Program-made: the position numbers and the translations under genes
In this document: positions 9,528 through 20,681 of the stretch, piece by piece
Numbering within the stretch: the stretch's first letter is position 1
Layout: each line of letters begins with the position of its first letter
NCBI GenBank assembly: GCA_932294295.1
Contig: OW028574.1
Span: 14,828,215-14,892,214 of the forward strand
Length of the DNA stretch: 64,000 nt
Reading direction: 5' to 3'
Origin: Alitta virens
Taxonomy: Eukaryota > Annelida > Polychaeta > Phyllodocida > Nereididae
The notes under the pieces: model-generated
Database searches by the model: none
What the model saw: only the letters and a program-made list of their open reading frames with translations
Told to the model about the DNA's origin: nothing

Positions 9528-11288
9528 ATGCCACCTAGGAGAGGAAAAGGGAGGGCTTCCAAGAAGACTGTTGTGCAAGAGGAACCTGCACCTGCTGTTG
9601 AAGTAGATGCAGGCAGTAATACCTCATCAAGACCGCAAAGTCCGCAAGGCATGCCAGATTTACCTGGGCCACTTGTACCTGCTGTTGAAATACCTGCTGA
9701 AGCTGCAGTAACTGGTACTGCAGCTCCACCGCCACCTGCAGCAAAAGCGAAGAGGCACAAGAAAGAACCCCTGAACCTGACAGAAGACCAGGAACAAGAT
9801 GTGGCCGACTGGTACCTTTCCGAGGCGATGCTCTACAACCGGCGGCTTGCTCAATACAAGTGGACAGACATTAAATCGCGAATTATCGATCAGAAGGCGA
9901 AGGAGCTGAGTTGTACAGCCCAGCAGCTGAAGACGGGGATCGACTCCATGCGGACTTCAGTGGGGAAGCTTACGGATCAAAGCAAGAAGCCTTCTGGTGG
10001 GGCCGCCAGAATCCTCACAGACTGGGACAACTGGATAATGGAAAAAGGCACATCAAGAGGGTTGATGCTGGGAAAAGAAAGAAAAGTGGGCAGCTTTCCC
10101 ACAGCTTATCGGCCAAAAGCGCATCCAGCAACAGAGCTAGCATTGAGGATGATGAGACCTCTGATGCTGATGAGGTCATTGTGAATAGTTCGGATGATGG
10201 TGGCAGGGATTCGGATACCAGCAGGTCCAAGGGTGGGCCTTAAAAGGGCAGCAGCAGCAGCAGGAGCAAGAAGGGGGGCCCCTCCTCCAAGCAATAAGAC
10301 GTCCAGACGTCATTACGAGCCTCGTCATCATCATGACTGTGATGCATCCAGCCTTGCAGGTAGTGGAGGTGGAATTGCTACACAAGCTGTCACTCAAGTA
10401 AGTATACTGCTTCAGTTGTCATGATAATCAAGATAATCTTATTGTAATGTTGCAGTTTAAAGTTGTAATTGTAATCTTGCATTTTAAAGTTGTAGCTTTT
10501 CCATAGTAGAAAGTGATAGCTTTGTTTCTTGGCACTTCCGGTGTTCACTGTATGGTGATGTGTCTTTTCATTACATTGTCAATAATGCACATGCTATTGC
10601 AGTTGCCATGTGACTTTTACTCTAATATTTTGTTCTTTCCTATTTTCAGCTGATTGAAAAAGCCACAGATCTGCAGCGGGACATGCAGAGCAAGTTGAGT
10701 CAGCCAAATGACTCAGGCAGCTTGTCCAAGAGGGTTTTCACGGACATGATATATCACGAGGTCATGCAGATGGACACGGACACTTGGTGGGATTACCAGG
10801 CCCAAACCTTACAGCACCTGAGGCAGTTTAAGCAGGCGTATCGTCGGAAGCACCAGCAGCAACAGCAACAGGAACTGCAACAGCAACAGCAGTATCATCC
10901 CTTTGTGCCTCCTGTCCCTCAGCAGCAGCAGTTTTTCCTCACTGCTCCTGCTACTACAGCCAGTTCATCCGGCCCTGCTGCGCAGATTTTCCCTCAGCAT
11001 TCTTCTAGCCCTGCTGCCCAGATTTTCGCTCAGCATTCTTCCAGCCCTGCTGCCCAGATGTTCACTCAGCATTCTTCCAGCCCTGCTGCCCAGATGTTCG
11101 CTCCTGCGTCCGGCCCTTCGCCCCAGGCTCTCATGTCGTCTGCCCCTTCTTCGTCTGTGCCTGCACCGATCCCCCCTTCTGCGACATCTTCGACGATAAT
11201 AAGTCAGGCATGGTTGACTGCAGGTCCTTCGCACGGCGTCCTTCCATGTCACCACAGGATTGTAGCACGCCTCAGGATGTTTCTCTGA
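9528..11288 (+). pseudogene. Harbinger second ORF: MADF/Myb-like DNA-binding protein, frameshifted
   Basis: Exon 1 runs from the ATG at 9528 to 10397 (donor GTAAGT) and exon 2 from 10650 (after TTTTCAG) to a stop at 11286-11288. The two exons join in phase 0. Residues about 75-140 resemble a MADF domain: DWYLSEAMLYNRRLAQYK, then a helix ending in a Trp/Arg-rich segment. In the family, such proteins help the transposase bind DNA and enter the nucleus. An acidic Ser/Asp stretch (IEDDETSDADEV) lies in another frame, so a shift occurs in the A-run near 10041 and the frame returns near 10230-10260. Exon 2 is Gln-rich, then has a 12-residue repeat (four copies), then a Pro/Ser-rich tail. The two shifts make this a pseudogene unless one reflects an assembly error. 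Confidence 0.75.
10962..11108 (+). repeat. Four tandem 36-39 bp units within the MADF gene
   Basis: Units at 10962-11000, 11001-11036, 11037-11072 and 11073-11108 encode variants of SSSPAAQMFTQH. They keep the reading frame, so the array grew by in-frame duplication while the gene was coding. Confidence 0.9.
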
Positions 11289-11426
11289 CCAGCTACTTGT
11301 TGAACATTAGTGTGGGGGGGGGGGGGATGGTTGGTGGTGATGACCATAACTCAACAATGAACTGTTATTACAAGCAACTTATACATTTAAAATTACTGGT
11401 CATTGTATTATTATGTTACTTTTTTT

Positions 11427-12464
11427 CAGTCTGTAGTTGAAGATTCGGTCTTCCATGGTCATGTTCCTGCGAGGCAGAGGCTTCATCATCCAAGTCTGCA
11501 GTCCAAAGGCATCATCCCCAACTTTGAAGTAAGGCACTGGTTGGTCATCATTAGGCAGGTTATCTGGTTCAGGTAATCAAATGTTCCCACTTTGTAGTGC
11601 TTCCTTCAATTCTGTCTGACTAAACACTCCAGCATCTGAGCCCGATCCACTGGCACCAATGTCAACATAGAGGAACTTGTATTCAGCATCAACTACAGCC
11701 AGTAGGACAATAGAGAAAAATCCCTTGTAGTTGTAGAACAGGGATCCAGACTTCCTTGGACATCTGATGGCAACGTGCTTCCCATCAATGGCGCCGACAC
11801 AGTGGGGAAAGTTCCATCTGTTGTAGAATCCATTGGCAACTTCTTTCCAGGCTTCTGGGGTTACAGGACAACGCATCACTTCTGCTGAGTACTCGTCTAT
11901 TATGGCCTGGCAGACTTCGATGACAAAGATAGAAATGATATTGAAGGCTACCCTAAATCCATACTGCAGAGACATGTAGCTGTTGCCCGTACCCAGGTAG
12001 CGCAAGGTAATAGCCAGTTTCAATCCAGGTTCAAGGGCCCTCCTCAAAAAGGTATCCTGCTTTGTAATCCTAGGTCCCACTCTGGCAAGAACTTCATGAA
12101 ATAAGTCAGGCTCTATCCTCATGAAATTCTTGAAGCCACCCACATCATCTGCAGTCAATTAATTCAGCCATCAGATTTTCATACTGCCCATAAGAGGTCT
12201 TCTTAGGAGCCAAGCTCGCACCCACATTTGCCTTCTTCTTCTTCTTCTTCTTCTTCTTCTTCTTCTTCTTCTTCTTCTTCTTCGTGCAGCACTAGCATTT
12301 TGTAATAAGTCATCTTCATCAGTTGTTGTTGTGGCCCTCACTGCATCATCTTGCAGTTTCTGTTCTTCTTGCAGAATTATATCATTAGCAGCAGTAAGTA
12401 GCTGGACTTGCATGTCTAGGTACTTCACATCCAATTCCACACTGTCGTAGTGTGATAAAGACAT
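11427..12464 (-). pseudogene. Harbinger transposase (DDE superfamily), broken
   Basis: Minus strand, ATG at 12464. The catalytic core is clear: GAIDGKHVAIRCP with the first Asp, and VDIGASGSGSDAGVF with the second, both typical of the DDE_Tnp_4 family. The region that follows (PYFKVGDDAFGLQTWMMKP, RNMTMEDRIFNYRL) is also typical. At least three lesions are visible: a frameshift after RRPLMG near 12190, a shift back before DVGGFKNFMR near 12155, and an in-frame TGA at 11577-11579. The usual C-terminal segment with the third acidic residue was not found downstream; the sequence becomes non-coding and meets the 3' end of the MADF gene. A CTT microsatellite has expanded the coding region into a run of about 18 arginines. 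Confidence 0.9.
12232..12283. repeat. (CTT)n microsatellite, about 17 units
   Basis: An uninterrupted CTT array inside the transposase pseudogene; on the coding strand it reads as AGA codons (poly-Arg). Confidence 0.95.
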
Positions 12465-12955
12465 ATCCAATTCTTCTGTAGTAGCAGCAACACCTTTCCA
12501 GTATATGGTAGTCCGAAGTGGAATGATGGACAGTGGAACGCAGCCAGTTTAAATACCAATTTCAGAGCGATCCGGGTGAAAACCGCTTAACTCTGTAGTA
12601 ATATCGTAGTAAGATTGTGTAAAGATCGGGTATATCTGTGAAGGCCCTGTGTAACATCCGGTTCACTCCGCCCTCATCCGGCACAGTCGTGTTACCTCCG
12701 GCAACAACCATGGCTCGTTCCTTGGTTCACTGTGCACCACCGTGTTTCAGCCGTACATATCTGTTTAGTGACCGTACACATCCGTGTAATGGCCGCGTTG
12801 CTCCGTGTTGCCACCGTCTTGCCTTCGTGTCCACACCGCCAAATATTTCGTTTGTTGACATTTCTAACTTTTTCGCCCGGACCGCACCGGATTTAACGAA
12901 ATTTCATTCCGGGACACTCCGGCCTCTGATCCGGCTAAGTGTGAAGGGGCCTTTA

Positions 12956-14929
12956 GAGACAGTAAATTCCAGTTAGGCCTAATCAATAAATTAGCTGAGA
13001 GGACTTATTTTCTAAGGTCCAGAGTGGCCTACACTACTAACGCACGTACATAGTATTACATGTAATGACTGCATATATTTGTTCATCTTTTCATGTATTG
13101 CTGATATTAACTAAAAGTTGTTTCCAGCATTACAATTAAGCTTTTACTAAGTAAAACTCATACTTAACTTGTCTCAGTTATATTTACAAATATAAACATT
13201 GCTTTCTTTATTGGCACCCATATTAATCATGTTATATAAGCACATTGTATCATTACTTTTATATTTTACAGCATTATTACTAAAATTAGATGTATATAGT
13301 TGACTTCCTTTGTTGTTCAACCATGTGTGCATATTTAGTGTTACATTGTAACTTCTTATACATGTATGATGATAAACATTTGTCGTATTACATTCAATCA
13401 TGTTCTGCCCACCAGTAACGAGATGTTACATCTTTTTATATTTTATATCATATGTACTTTAATACATTTGTTTATATTAAAGCTTCATTATAAATGATCT
13501 TGTATTTACATCAACACTTAACTTATTTGCTTAGTGCCATCATGGAGCCTTCTGATAGCTCCATGGTCCCAATATCATGTATAATATTGTTCAAGTTGAT
13601 TCCTTCTTTTTTTTTAAAAGAATTTTCTTGTTATCTAGGGCTATTTATGAACCAGTTTCCAAACTACTGACTTTGTCTGGGTGGAAGTAGGTAAGTAGGT
13701 CACGAAGTCTACTAATAAGACATTGGACGTTGATACGGTGTTTAGTGACTGGTAATTATATTTCTTGTTACATTTTTAAGACAATCAAAATTACTTAAAA
13801 AGCCACGGTTACTGTTCTGTGGTAAGGAGTCTTTAGCATATCTTTCAAAGTACGGGCGACTAAAATACAAACCTACTTTAATTATGTTACTCTGGTATGC
13901 CCATACAGTTTGGGTTTATGTTTACATACAGCTGACTATTATGCAAACATTTTGTTATGACACCAATTCTGTTGTAAATGTCCACTCAAGAGGCTTACAC
14001 GATTATTAATTTTATGCGACACTTTCCATATAAATATTCAATGGAAAGTTAATGGCTAGAGTTGAAAACAGGCTGCTGCAGCGGCATACACTTATATATA
14101 CCTGTGAACTTATTTGTAGCATCCAAAAAGAGAAATATTTTTTGGAATGCAGCATGCATTATTTAAACAGTAACTAGTGAAGTGCCTATATATGGTAGGC
14201 CCAAAGGCAAATTATCATATTTTTTTGCTAATTATTTAGGTTTTTTTTTTTACCATTGTCTTATATGCAAAGACAACAATGTCATCATATTCAAAAAACA
14301 TATAGGTCTGCACTTTATTTCTCCAATTTTATGAATGTCATTGTAAAAATACAGTCTTTGATTTATGGAATAAAGCAAACAATACAATTTTGTCAAATTT
14401 TCCACTATTATGACAAAGTATGATACAAATGTCAAATTAAGGTTTAGAAAGTGAGAGTGCTACGATTTAGACATTTTTTAAAGCTAAATGTCATGCATAT
14501 TGGTATAACAGTAGCTGAGGTGTAGCAAAGAATGTGATAATTGACATTTATTTCATACTTTATCATAAAAATGGATAATAGGGAAAAATTGCTCAAGTGT
14601 CGTTTTACTACATTCCTAAACCCTTTCATTCATGAAATTTTGCAGAAATAAATTATAATCATGTGTATTCAAATTTGGGATCTTTATTGTTTATGAAATA
14701 TATACCTAAATAGGCATGATAGTTTGCCCTTTTGCACAATATCTAAGGCACTTCACTTATTACTATCTATGCAATGGTGCATTGCAAAATTATGTTGCAG
14801 TACATTTCTCATTTTGGGCCCCCATTGATTAAAAAGTAGGCTGTTTAATTTTTTTTCAAATGTGCCAAGGTTACCTTTTGCAGTAGATTAAGTTTATTTT
14901 TTCAGCTTTCCTGGGAATCTCTAGAGAAA
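12956..14929. other. Intergenic, about 2 kb, no gene; degenerate repeats
   Basis: AT-rich with no supported coding frame. 13598-13640 resembles the 3' end of SINE family D (T-run followed by AAAAGAATTTTCTTGTT). About 14330-14650 resembles internal blocks of the inverted-end element (compare AAATGTCAAATTAAGG with 19520-19540), suggesting a third, diverged piece. Confidence 0.5.
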
Positions 14930-17181
14930 ATGGAATTGTTTCATCTTGTAATTGCTGCCCTTGGTGTAATGTCTGGGACTGTGGCATCCAAGAAGATACT
15001 CATGCTCCCCTTGCAATTTCCATCAATCACACTTGCTCATGAAGCTCTTGGGAATGCCCTGATTGACCTTGGCCATGAGGTATATATGGTCCTCCCCCCA
15101 TCCATCCCATCATTCGGACCTATCTCTGAAGGTCGTTTGAAGGTAATCCCACACAAGGTCATCGGTCCTGATATGTATAAAAACATGACAAAATTACGGG
15201 AATTCTCTGCAGAATTAACAGGAAATACCTTTGTGCACATCTATCGCCACAATGCTCATATTCTAGCGTACTACACAATGGATCTACTGAAGGATAAAGA
15301 GACTATGGCTAGCCTGAAGAGTATGCAGTTTGACTTGGCGGTTGTGGATAATAATCCATGTGGAAGGCTTCTCTTTCTTGTGCCATATGTACTTGGCATT
15401 CCATACGTTAGTTTTGGAAGCTTCAGAGACGAATGGTCGTCAAGGAACCCTGGTCTTCCTTCTCATGTTCCGTTCTACATTGGATCGACTTACACAGAGC
15501 AAATGACGTTTTGGCAAAGGATTGATAACCTTTTCCAACAGGTAGGTCTACCTATACATACGCAGCATACATGTAAATAAATTCCTTGATCCTCAACAAA
15601 ATAGGTCCCCTACAAAATGTGATTTCTTATAGAAGCATTATTTACACCATTAAATTTTTTAAGCAAAGGACTGATTTCAACAAGTCTCATACATGTCGTT
15701 TTGTAAAATCATCAACCGTCATTTCACCCTCCATGCATTTTTTAAGTTTAGGCTAATTTCGAAACCTTATGTTTGTGATTGATCAAACTGTTCTTAGATT
15801 TGTGCATAATTATGTGACCAATTCTTAATTTGTGTTTGTCATAGGTCAACTGGGCAATCGCACCTAATATTCGGTACATAGAACAGAACATCGTGCTGGA
15901 GCTTGTTCCAGATTGTCAATATACCATGGAAGAACTTTTTCGAAGATCCTTGTTATTCATGGTTGATACCGACTTTTTAATAGATTATCCCAGAGCACTT
16001 ATGCCAAATGAAGTCTTAATTGGAGGAATCACAACCAGACCTTCAAAACCTTTACCATCCGAGCTTAAGGAATGGGTCAGTGGTGCCGAACATGGAATAA
16101 TCGTCATGTCCTTTGGCTCCAGTATTCCGGATGTAAAGCCCCAACTCTTCATGGAGGCCTTCAAAAAGGTCAAGCAAAGAGTTGTCTGGCGATATTTTGG
16201 GGAACCAATAGATGATGTTCCAGCCAATGTTAAACTTCTGTCATGGCTACCTCAAGTTGATCTTCTGGCACACAGGAACACGAAGCTGTTCATTACCCAT
16301 TGTGGCAATAAAGGGTTGGTACTTTCATACTTTTGGCAGATGTTTGCTTTTGACTATACTGTAAAACTTTTGGGCAAATGAAGTAGTAAAATTAATGCTC
16401 ACAACGAAACTTTGGTCTTTGCTTGAGAGTACAATAATGTATAGGCCTATGATTCTTGTCTGGTTAACCATCATTTTATTAATTACTTAAAAAAATTAAC
16501 AACATCATTGCTTGAAAATAATTTGTTTTCAATAAATCATTGCCTTACAGCAGATTTCATAGATTTGGAAATTGAACTCCAGAGGACGTCATGTGAATCC
16601 TGGACTCAAATTTGCTGAAGAACTGCCTTAGCCAATAGGAGTTCAGGATTCACATGTCAACCTCTGGACTTCAGTTTCCCAGTCTATGAAATCTTCTGTG
16701 ATATCCTAGTAATATATTATACATTTCTTACAGACAACATGAAGCTCTGTACTCTGGAACACCGATGATTGGTTTTCCAATTTTTGGTGACCAAATGTAT
16801 AACGCCAAACGAATGGAATATCATGGCTATGGAGTGTCACTCGACAAAGATGACTTAACTCCAGACAACATATTTAAAGCCATCACTGAAGTTACCACCA
16901 ATCCAAAGTATGCGCAGAATACCCAAAGGGCTTCCGAAATAATGCAGGGACGTCCTCAGTTACCTGCGCAGAAAGCTGCATGGTGGGTTGATCACGTGAT
17001 GACCTTTGGGGCTGACCATTTGAGGTCTTATGCCCTGCAGATGCCAGCTTACCAGTTACTTATGCTGGATATTGCAGTTTTCTGCATTATTACCATGTTT
17101 CTGTGTCTTACTTGCTCTTACCACGCATGTAAGTTTTTAATTTCAAAATGTAAAGGACAAAAGACTATAAAGAGAGACTGA
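14930..17181 (+). CDS. UDP-glucuronosyltransferase (UGT), complete, 3 exons
   Basis: Exons 14930-15541, 15845-16314 and 16734-17181, with GT-AG borders and joining phases 0 and 2, give 509 aa, close to the usual 520-530 of animal UGTs. UGTs transfer glucuronic acid (or another sugar) from UDP-sugar to lipophilic acceptors in the ER lumen. Seen: an N-terminal signal peptide (MELFHLVIAALGVMSGTVAS), the acceptor-domain start HEALGNALIDLGHEV, and the UGT signature across the exon 2/3 junction (FITHCGNKG, residues 353-361, to IFGDQ ending at residue 381) with the closing Asp-Gln that contacts the sugar nucleotide. A C-terminal membrane segment (about residues 469-488) and a basic tail ending KRD fit type I ER anchoring. 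The start is the first ATG before the signal peptide. The specific UGT family and substrates cannot be read from sequence. No breaks were seen. Confidence 0.93.
16548..16698. mobile_element. MITE with long inverted arms in UGT intron 2
   Basis: About 60-bp inverted arms begin CAGCAGATTTCATAGA on the left and CAGAAGATTTCATAGA on the right (reverse complement), followed by CATGTGAATCCTG on both. The CAG ends suggest hAT. No 8-bp target duplication is visible, so the class is uncertain. Confidence 0.65.
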
Positions 17182-17619
17182 GTTTCATAGACTGCTACAT
17201 ACGCTTTTGTAAAATAAGGTGGATAATATGCATATTTTATAAATGCCTCCTTATCCTTTCTATTAATGCAAAATATTGATTACACTTGCTTGCCATGGTA
17301 AGATATACAGAGTTACAGACTCACATAATTAAGATTTCTTAAATTAAAACTTAGTTACAAAATGTTTACATGTATTATCGTGTACGATAGGCCCATAATA
17401 AACATGAATGCAGTTTTCAATTTTTACCTAATGGAAGAAGATGTAATTGACAACTCTTAACTTTTCAATGCATTTTTATGTAGAATATAAATAGCCACAA
17501 GGGATCTTATTATGGCTTACATATTATGTGCATGCTTGTCAAATAAATCCGTAACTGGTTCGAGTTTATTATCGAGAAGGATTTATCATCCTTAAGGATA
17601 TTGTCAGAGGAGAGAAATT

Positions 17620-17749
17620 CAGATAAATATCTAATAATTTAGCTTCATTAGACCCATAGAACAGTGGAATCGTGTGGAATAGTTTATTAAAATATTTTAA
17701 TTGTGAAATTGAGAAAACTACGGACTTTCCAGCGCTATTCTGTGTGCCA
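17620..17749 (+). repeat. 130-bp perfect direct repeat, copy 1
   Basis: Identical by eye to 18299-18428 over all 130 bp (starts CAGATAAATATCTAATAATT, ends TCTGTGTGCCA). The flanks differ on both sides. Confidence 0.92.
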
Positions 17750-18197
17750 CATGATATAACTTATCAGGGATTGAGCTCAGCAGTCCACAGTAGGGCTCAG
17801 GAGACCTGTAGTCCAATTGCACAAAAAAATAATCGGCTCTAGGTGTCAAAAAGAAATTAGGATAATTGCAGATCACCTGAAAAATGCAAAATATCCATTA
17901 GCATTTCCTGTAAGTGTTCAATAAAAAATGCTTCACATGTTTATCGTTTTTGATGCCATTCCAAGTTGGTAGGTTCGCAACAGTTACAGTTAAAAGAATC
18001 ACTCTCAGGTTTGACCTTGGGAATAGTGTCCTTGACACAGTGCAAGGTCACGCCTTGTTTTGTGGAACTGCTGAGAGACGGCACTTTGACAAGAGAACGT
18101 ATGCTGCTGGAGGACCTTGACGTGGAGGGCAGGGTGTGTTGAGGATATTTGTCTCCCAACAGAGAAGCATTTAGTAGGATTAAACATAGCCAGAACC

Positions 18198-18233
18198 GAC
18201 CTACATTGCATTAGATGCAATGTAGGGTCGGAA
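18198..18233. repeat. Perfect hairpin beside a half-copy
   Basis: The arms CCGACCTACATTGCAT and ATGCAATGTAGGGTCGG pair around TAG, with one extra G in the right arm. A second copy of the left arm plus loop starts at 18270 and breaks off at GATGCAATGG, joining directly onto copy 2 of the 130-bp repeat. Confidence 0.8.
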
Positions 18234-18298
18234 CGCCTGCTATAGGAATTCATGGACGCTCAAAATTACCGACCTACATTGCATTAGATGCAATGGTG

Positions 18299-18428
18299 CA
18301 GATAAATATCTAATAATTTAGCTTCATTAGACCCATAGAACAGTGGAATCGTGTGGAATAGTTTATTAAAATATTTTAATTGTGAAATTGAGAAAACTAC
18401 GGACTTTCCAGCGCTATTCTGTGTGCCA
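18299..18428 (+). repeat. 130-bp perfect direct repeat, copy 2
   Basis: Second copy of 17620-17749, offset by 679 bp. No mismatches were seen, so the duplication is recent or is an assembly effect. Confidence 0.92.
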
Positions 18429-19149
18429 ATAGGGGCGTTGAAACATCGCCAGAGCCCTCTTGTGAGTTTTTCGGAACTAGGCGGCCATGCTTCAAGCTTT
18501 GTTTACCGAAATGTGAATTCGAAAATGGCACAGAAATCGATTAATATTGGAAGAAATCAACCATATCTGAGCGCGACACAATAGAAAAAAGGTATGTCTA
18601 ACGCTACAGTGGGTGTATGTTGTGTGACAAACGTTTACTAAAAGGCTAGTTCCCACTCAAGCAAAAAAGTCAATATTTTTTCATCCAGGACCTTGTAACC
18701 CTGTCCTATGGACAGGGGACTTGTAGCTAGATTAAACACTGCCATTTAATTGAGCTGTTTTAAAGATTTTATGCACAATAAGGATTATTCAGTTCACTAC
18801 AAATATCAACACAATAGGATGTTCCCTTAACTAAACTACAACTAAGATTATCATTTATTTGTCAAAAATAGTCATATATGGGATATGGCAGTGATCCTAA
18901 GGAATATATATGAAATTCAGCAATAATGTATACATAAAGATGTTGGGTATAATTTCATACAAAATTAACCTTCAAAGTTTTTATTTACTGTATTTAAATA
19001 AATAAAGTATAAATACGAATAAATACAAAATCTTAAAGGTTTATTTTGTATGGAATGATACTGAACACACCCATTTTAATGCCTTTATAAGTCAAAATAG
19101 TTTTTGCTCGCTGTTTAAATTTAGCTGGCAACGGAAGGAATTATATATC

Positions 19150-20493
19150 ATCAATTACCATATTCCCTTCAGTTACTGAATTGTTGGTTTGCTGATTTGC
19201 ATTAAATCTATGGCATTTAAATTAGTATTTATAACAGAACACTTTATAGGTGTATATGAAGAAAAAGTATTGGAGTCAAGTGAAAGTAATATAGATCATC
19301 ATGCAACTAATTATTATAAAATTGCTAATTATAAACAAAAACTACTGAATGGGTTGAGCATGGCAATACTATGATCAAATATTTAATAATTGCACATGAA
19401 TTGTGCAACATTTACGGCTGTCATTGCTAAATATGGGATGCTAAGGAATATGAAGGACGCAACACAATTTTTAGCATTTTTTCAGATTTTCCAATATTTT
19501 TAACAAAGAATAATGATGAAACAAATGTCAAAAAGAAGCTTAAAAGTGAAAGTTCTATAATCTAGATTTATCATTGGCAAAATGTTACTGATGTAAGGAT
19601 CATAAAGTCATTGATATGAGGGTTTGAAAGATTACCTGTCCAAATTTTCATATTTTCCTTATTAAATAAAATTATCTGTCATAAATGGTTATGAAACCCC
19701 AAAAAGGTATTTCTACACTATTTTAGACATATTCTTACTAATTTTTGTACGCATGTACGTAGATGCATTAGTGTGTGAGTCCTGCTCTGGAAACCGACAT
19801 TTTTATGCGTTTTTTTTTTTTTTCATTTTTCTCTAACTATTTAAAACACAGCTCAGAATTGTCAATGTGACTATCAAAATGCACAGCTAATCTATATAGA
19901 GTAATAACATATATACAATTTTGTTAGGGTAAGTGCTTTAATGGTAAGGTTCTGCTCCGAAAACACAATTTAACACAATTTTTAGCATTTTTTTCAGATT
20001 TACCATTATTTTGTAATTAGCATGAAATGAATATCATCAAAATGAAGTTTATAAAGTGAAATTACTATAATTTAGATATGTTATTAATTTCATTCATCAA
20101 AGGTAAATAGTGTCTTTATATGGAGGTTTGAAAAAGTAGGAATTTTCCCTATTTTCCCCTAAATTTGAATCTATAGTATTTAGTGGTGCCTTTTGATAGT
20201 CACATTGACATATGTTGGATATGTTTTACAAAATTTGGAAAAAATAGAAAAACATTTTTGCTTTTGTTTCCGGAGCAGAACTCGACAATACTGCACCTAC
20301 ATGCTTAAAACTTTGTCATAATATGTCTAAAAATAGTGTAGTGGGTCATATAGAGTATTACTGAAATTTCATAGGTAAGTGCATTATTGTAAGATCTGGA
20401 AACAAAAGTGTAACGCCCGTCGCCCGACCGTCCGCCCGTCGGACGGACATTGATGATAACATAAACCCTTTTTGAACTTCGTTCGTAGAGGTT
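19150..20493. mobile_element. Inverted-end element, truncated copy 2
   Basis: Matches 2700-3969 of copy 1 along its length, starting at ATCAATTACCATATTCCC and ending near TTGAACTTCGTTCGTAGAGG. The left half of the element is absent. The segment about 20180-20343 is in reverse orientation relative to copy 1. A run of CCCGTC-type units lies just inside the right end in both copies. No coding sequence. Confidence 0.8.
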
Positions 20494-20681
20494 AAAAAGT
20501 ATAGGCTCATAACAGCTCGAGCTGCAAATGCATGCTGAACATAAGTCTTAGCGGTGAATTTGCTAGCTTCAACCTTGGTGGTGAGTTGGTTCTGTTGGCG
20601 AGTTGACTTTTACCGTGCTGCCATCTGCCGCATAAATTAGAAAGTATGGTTGCAATCAGGGAAAGCTATCAAAACGAAAAG

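Larger units (their letters stand above)
8811..12952. mobile_element. PIF/Harbinger DNA transposon, full length but decayed
   Basis: The termini are inverted repeats (AGGCCCCTTCACAC at each end, similarity extending roughly 45 bp) flanked by TTA target duplications at 8808-8810 and 12953-12955, the hallmark of this superfamily. Inside are the two expected genes, transcribed towards each other: a MADF/Myb-like gene on plus (9528-11288) and the transposase on minus (12464-11427). Both subterminal regions are dense in short CCGG- and CCGTGT-containing words. Both genes are broken, so this copy cannot encode its own transposition. Confidence 0.93.
17182..19149. other. Intergenic, no supported host gene
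   Basis: Contains the 130-bp direct duplication and the hairpin listed separately. A minus-strand open region (18200-17941) includes the protein-like stretch ESDSFNCNCCEPTNLEWHQK, but I recognise no family and see no gene context. 18486-18593 contains a short ATG frame (ATG at 18524) ending just before a donor-like GTATGT; it could be a first exon but nothing supports that. Confidence 0.4.

Noticed and set aside
10962..11108. Regular 36-bp repeats, CRISPR-like at first sight
   Set aside because: Units are directly adjacent with no spacers and encode an in-frame peptide repeat.
17941..18253. Minus-strand protein-like region (NCNCCEPTNLEWHQK)
   Set aside because: Suggestive, but no family, no start context and no partner exons; left as a note in the intergenic entry.
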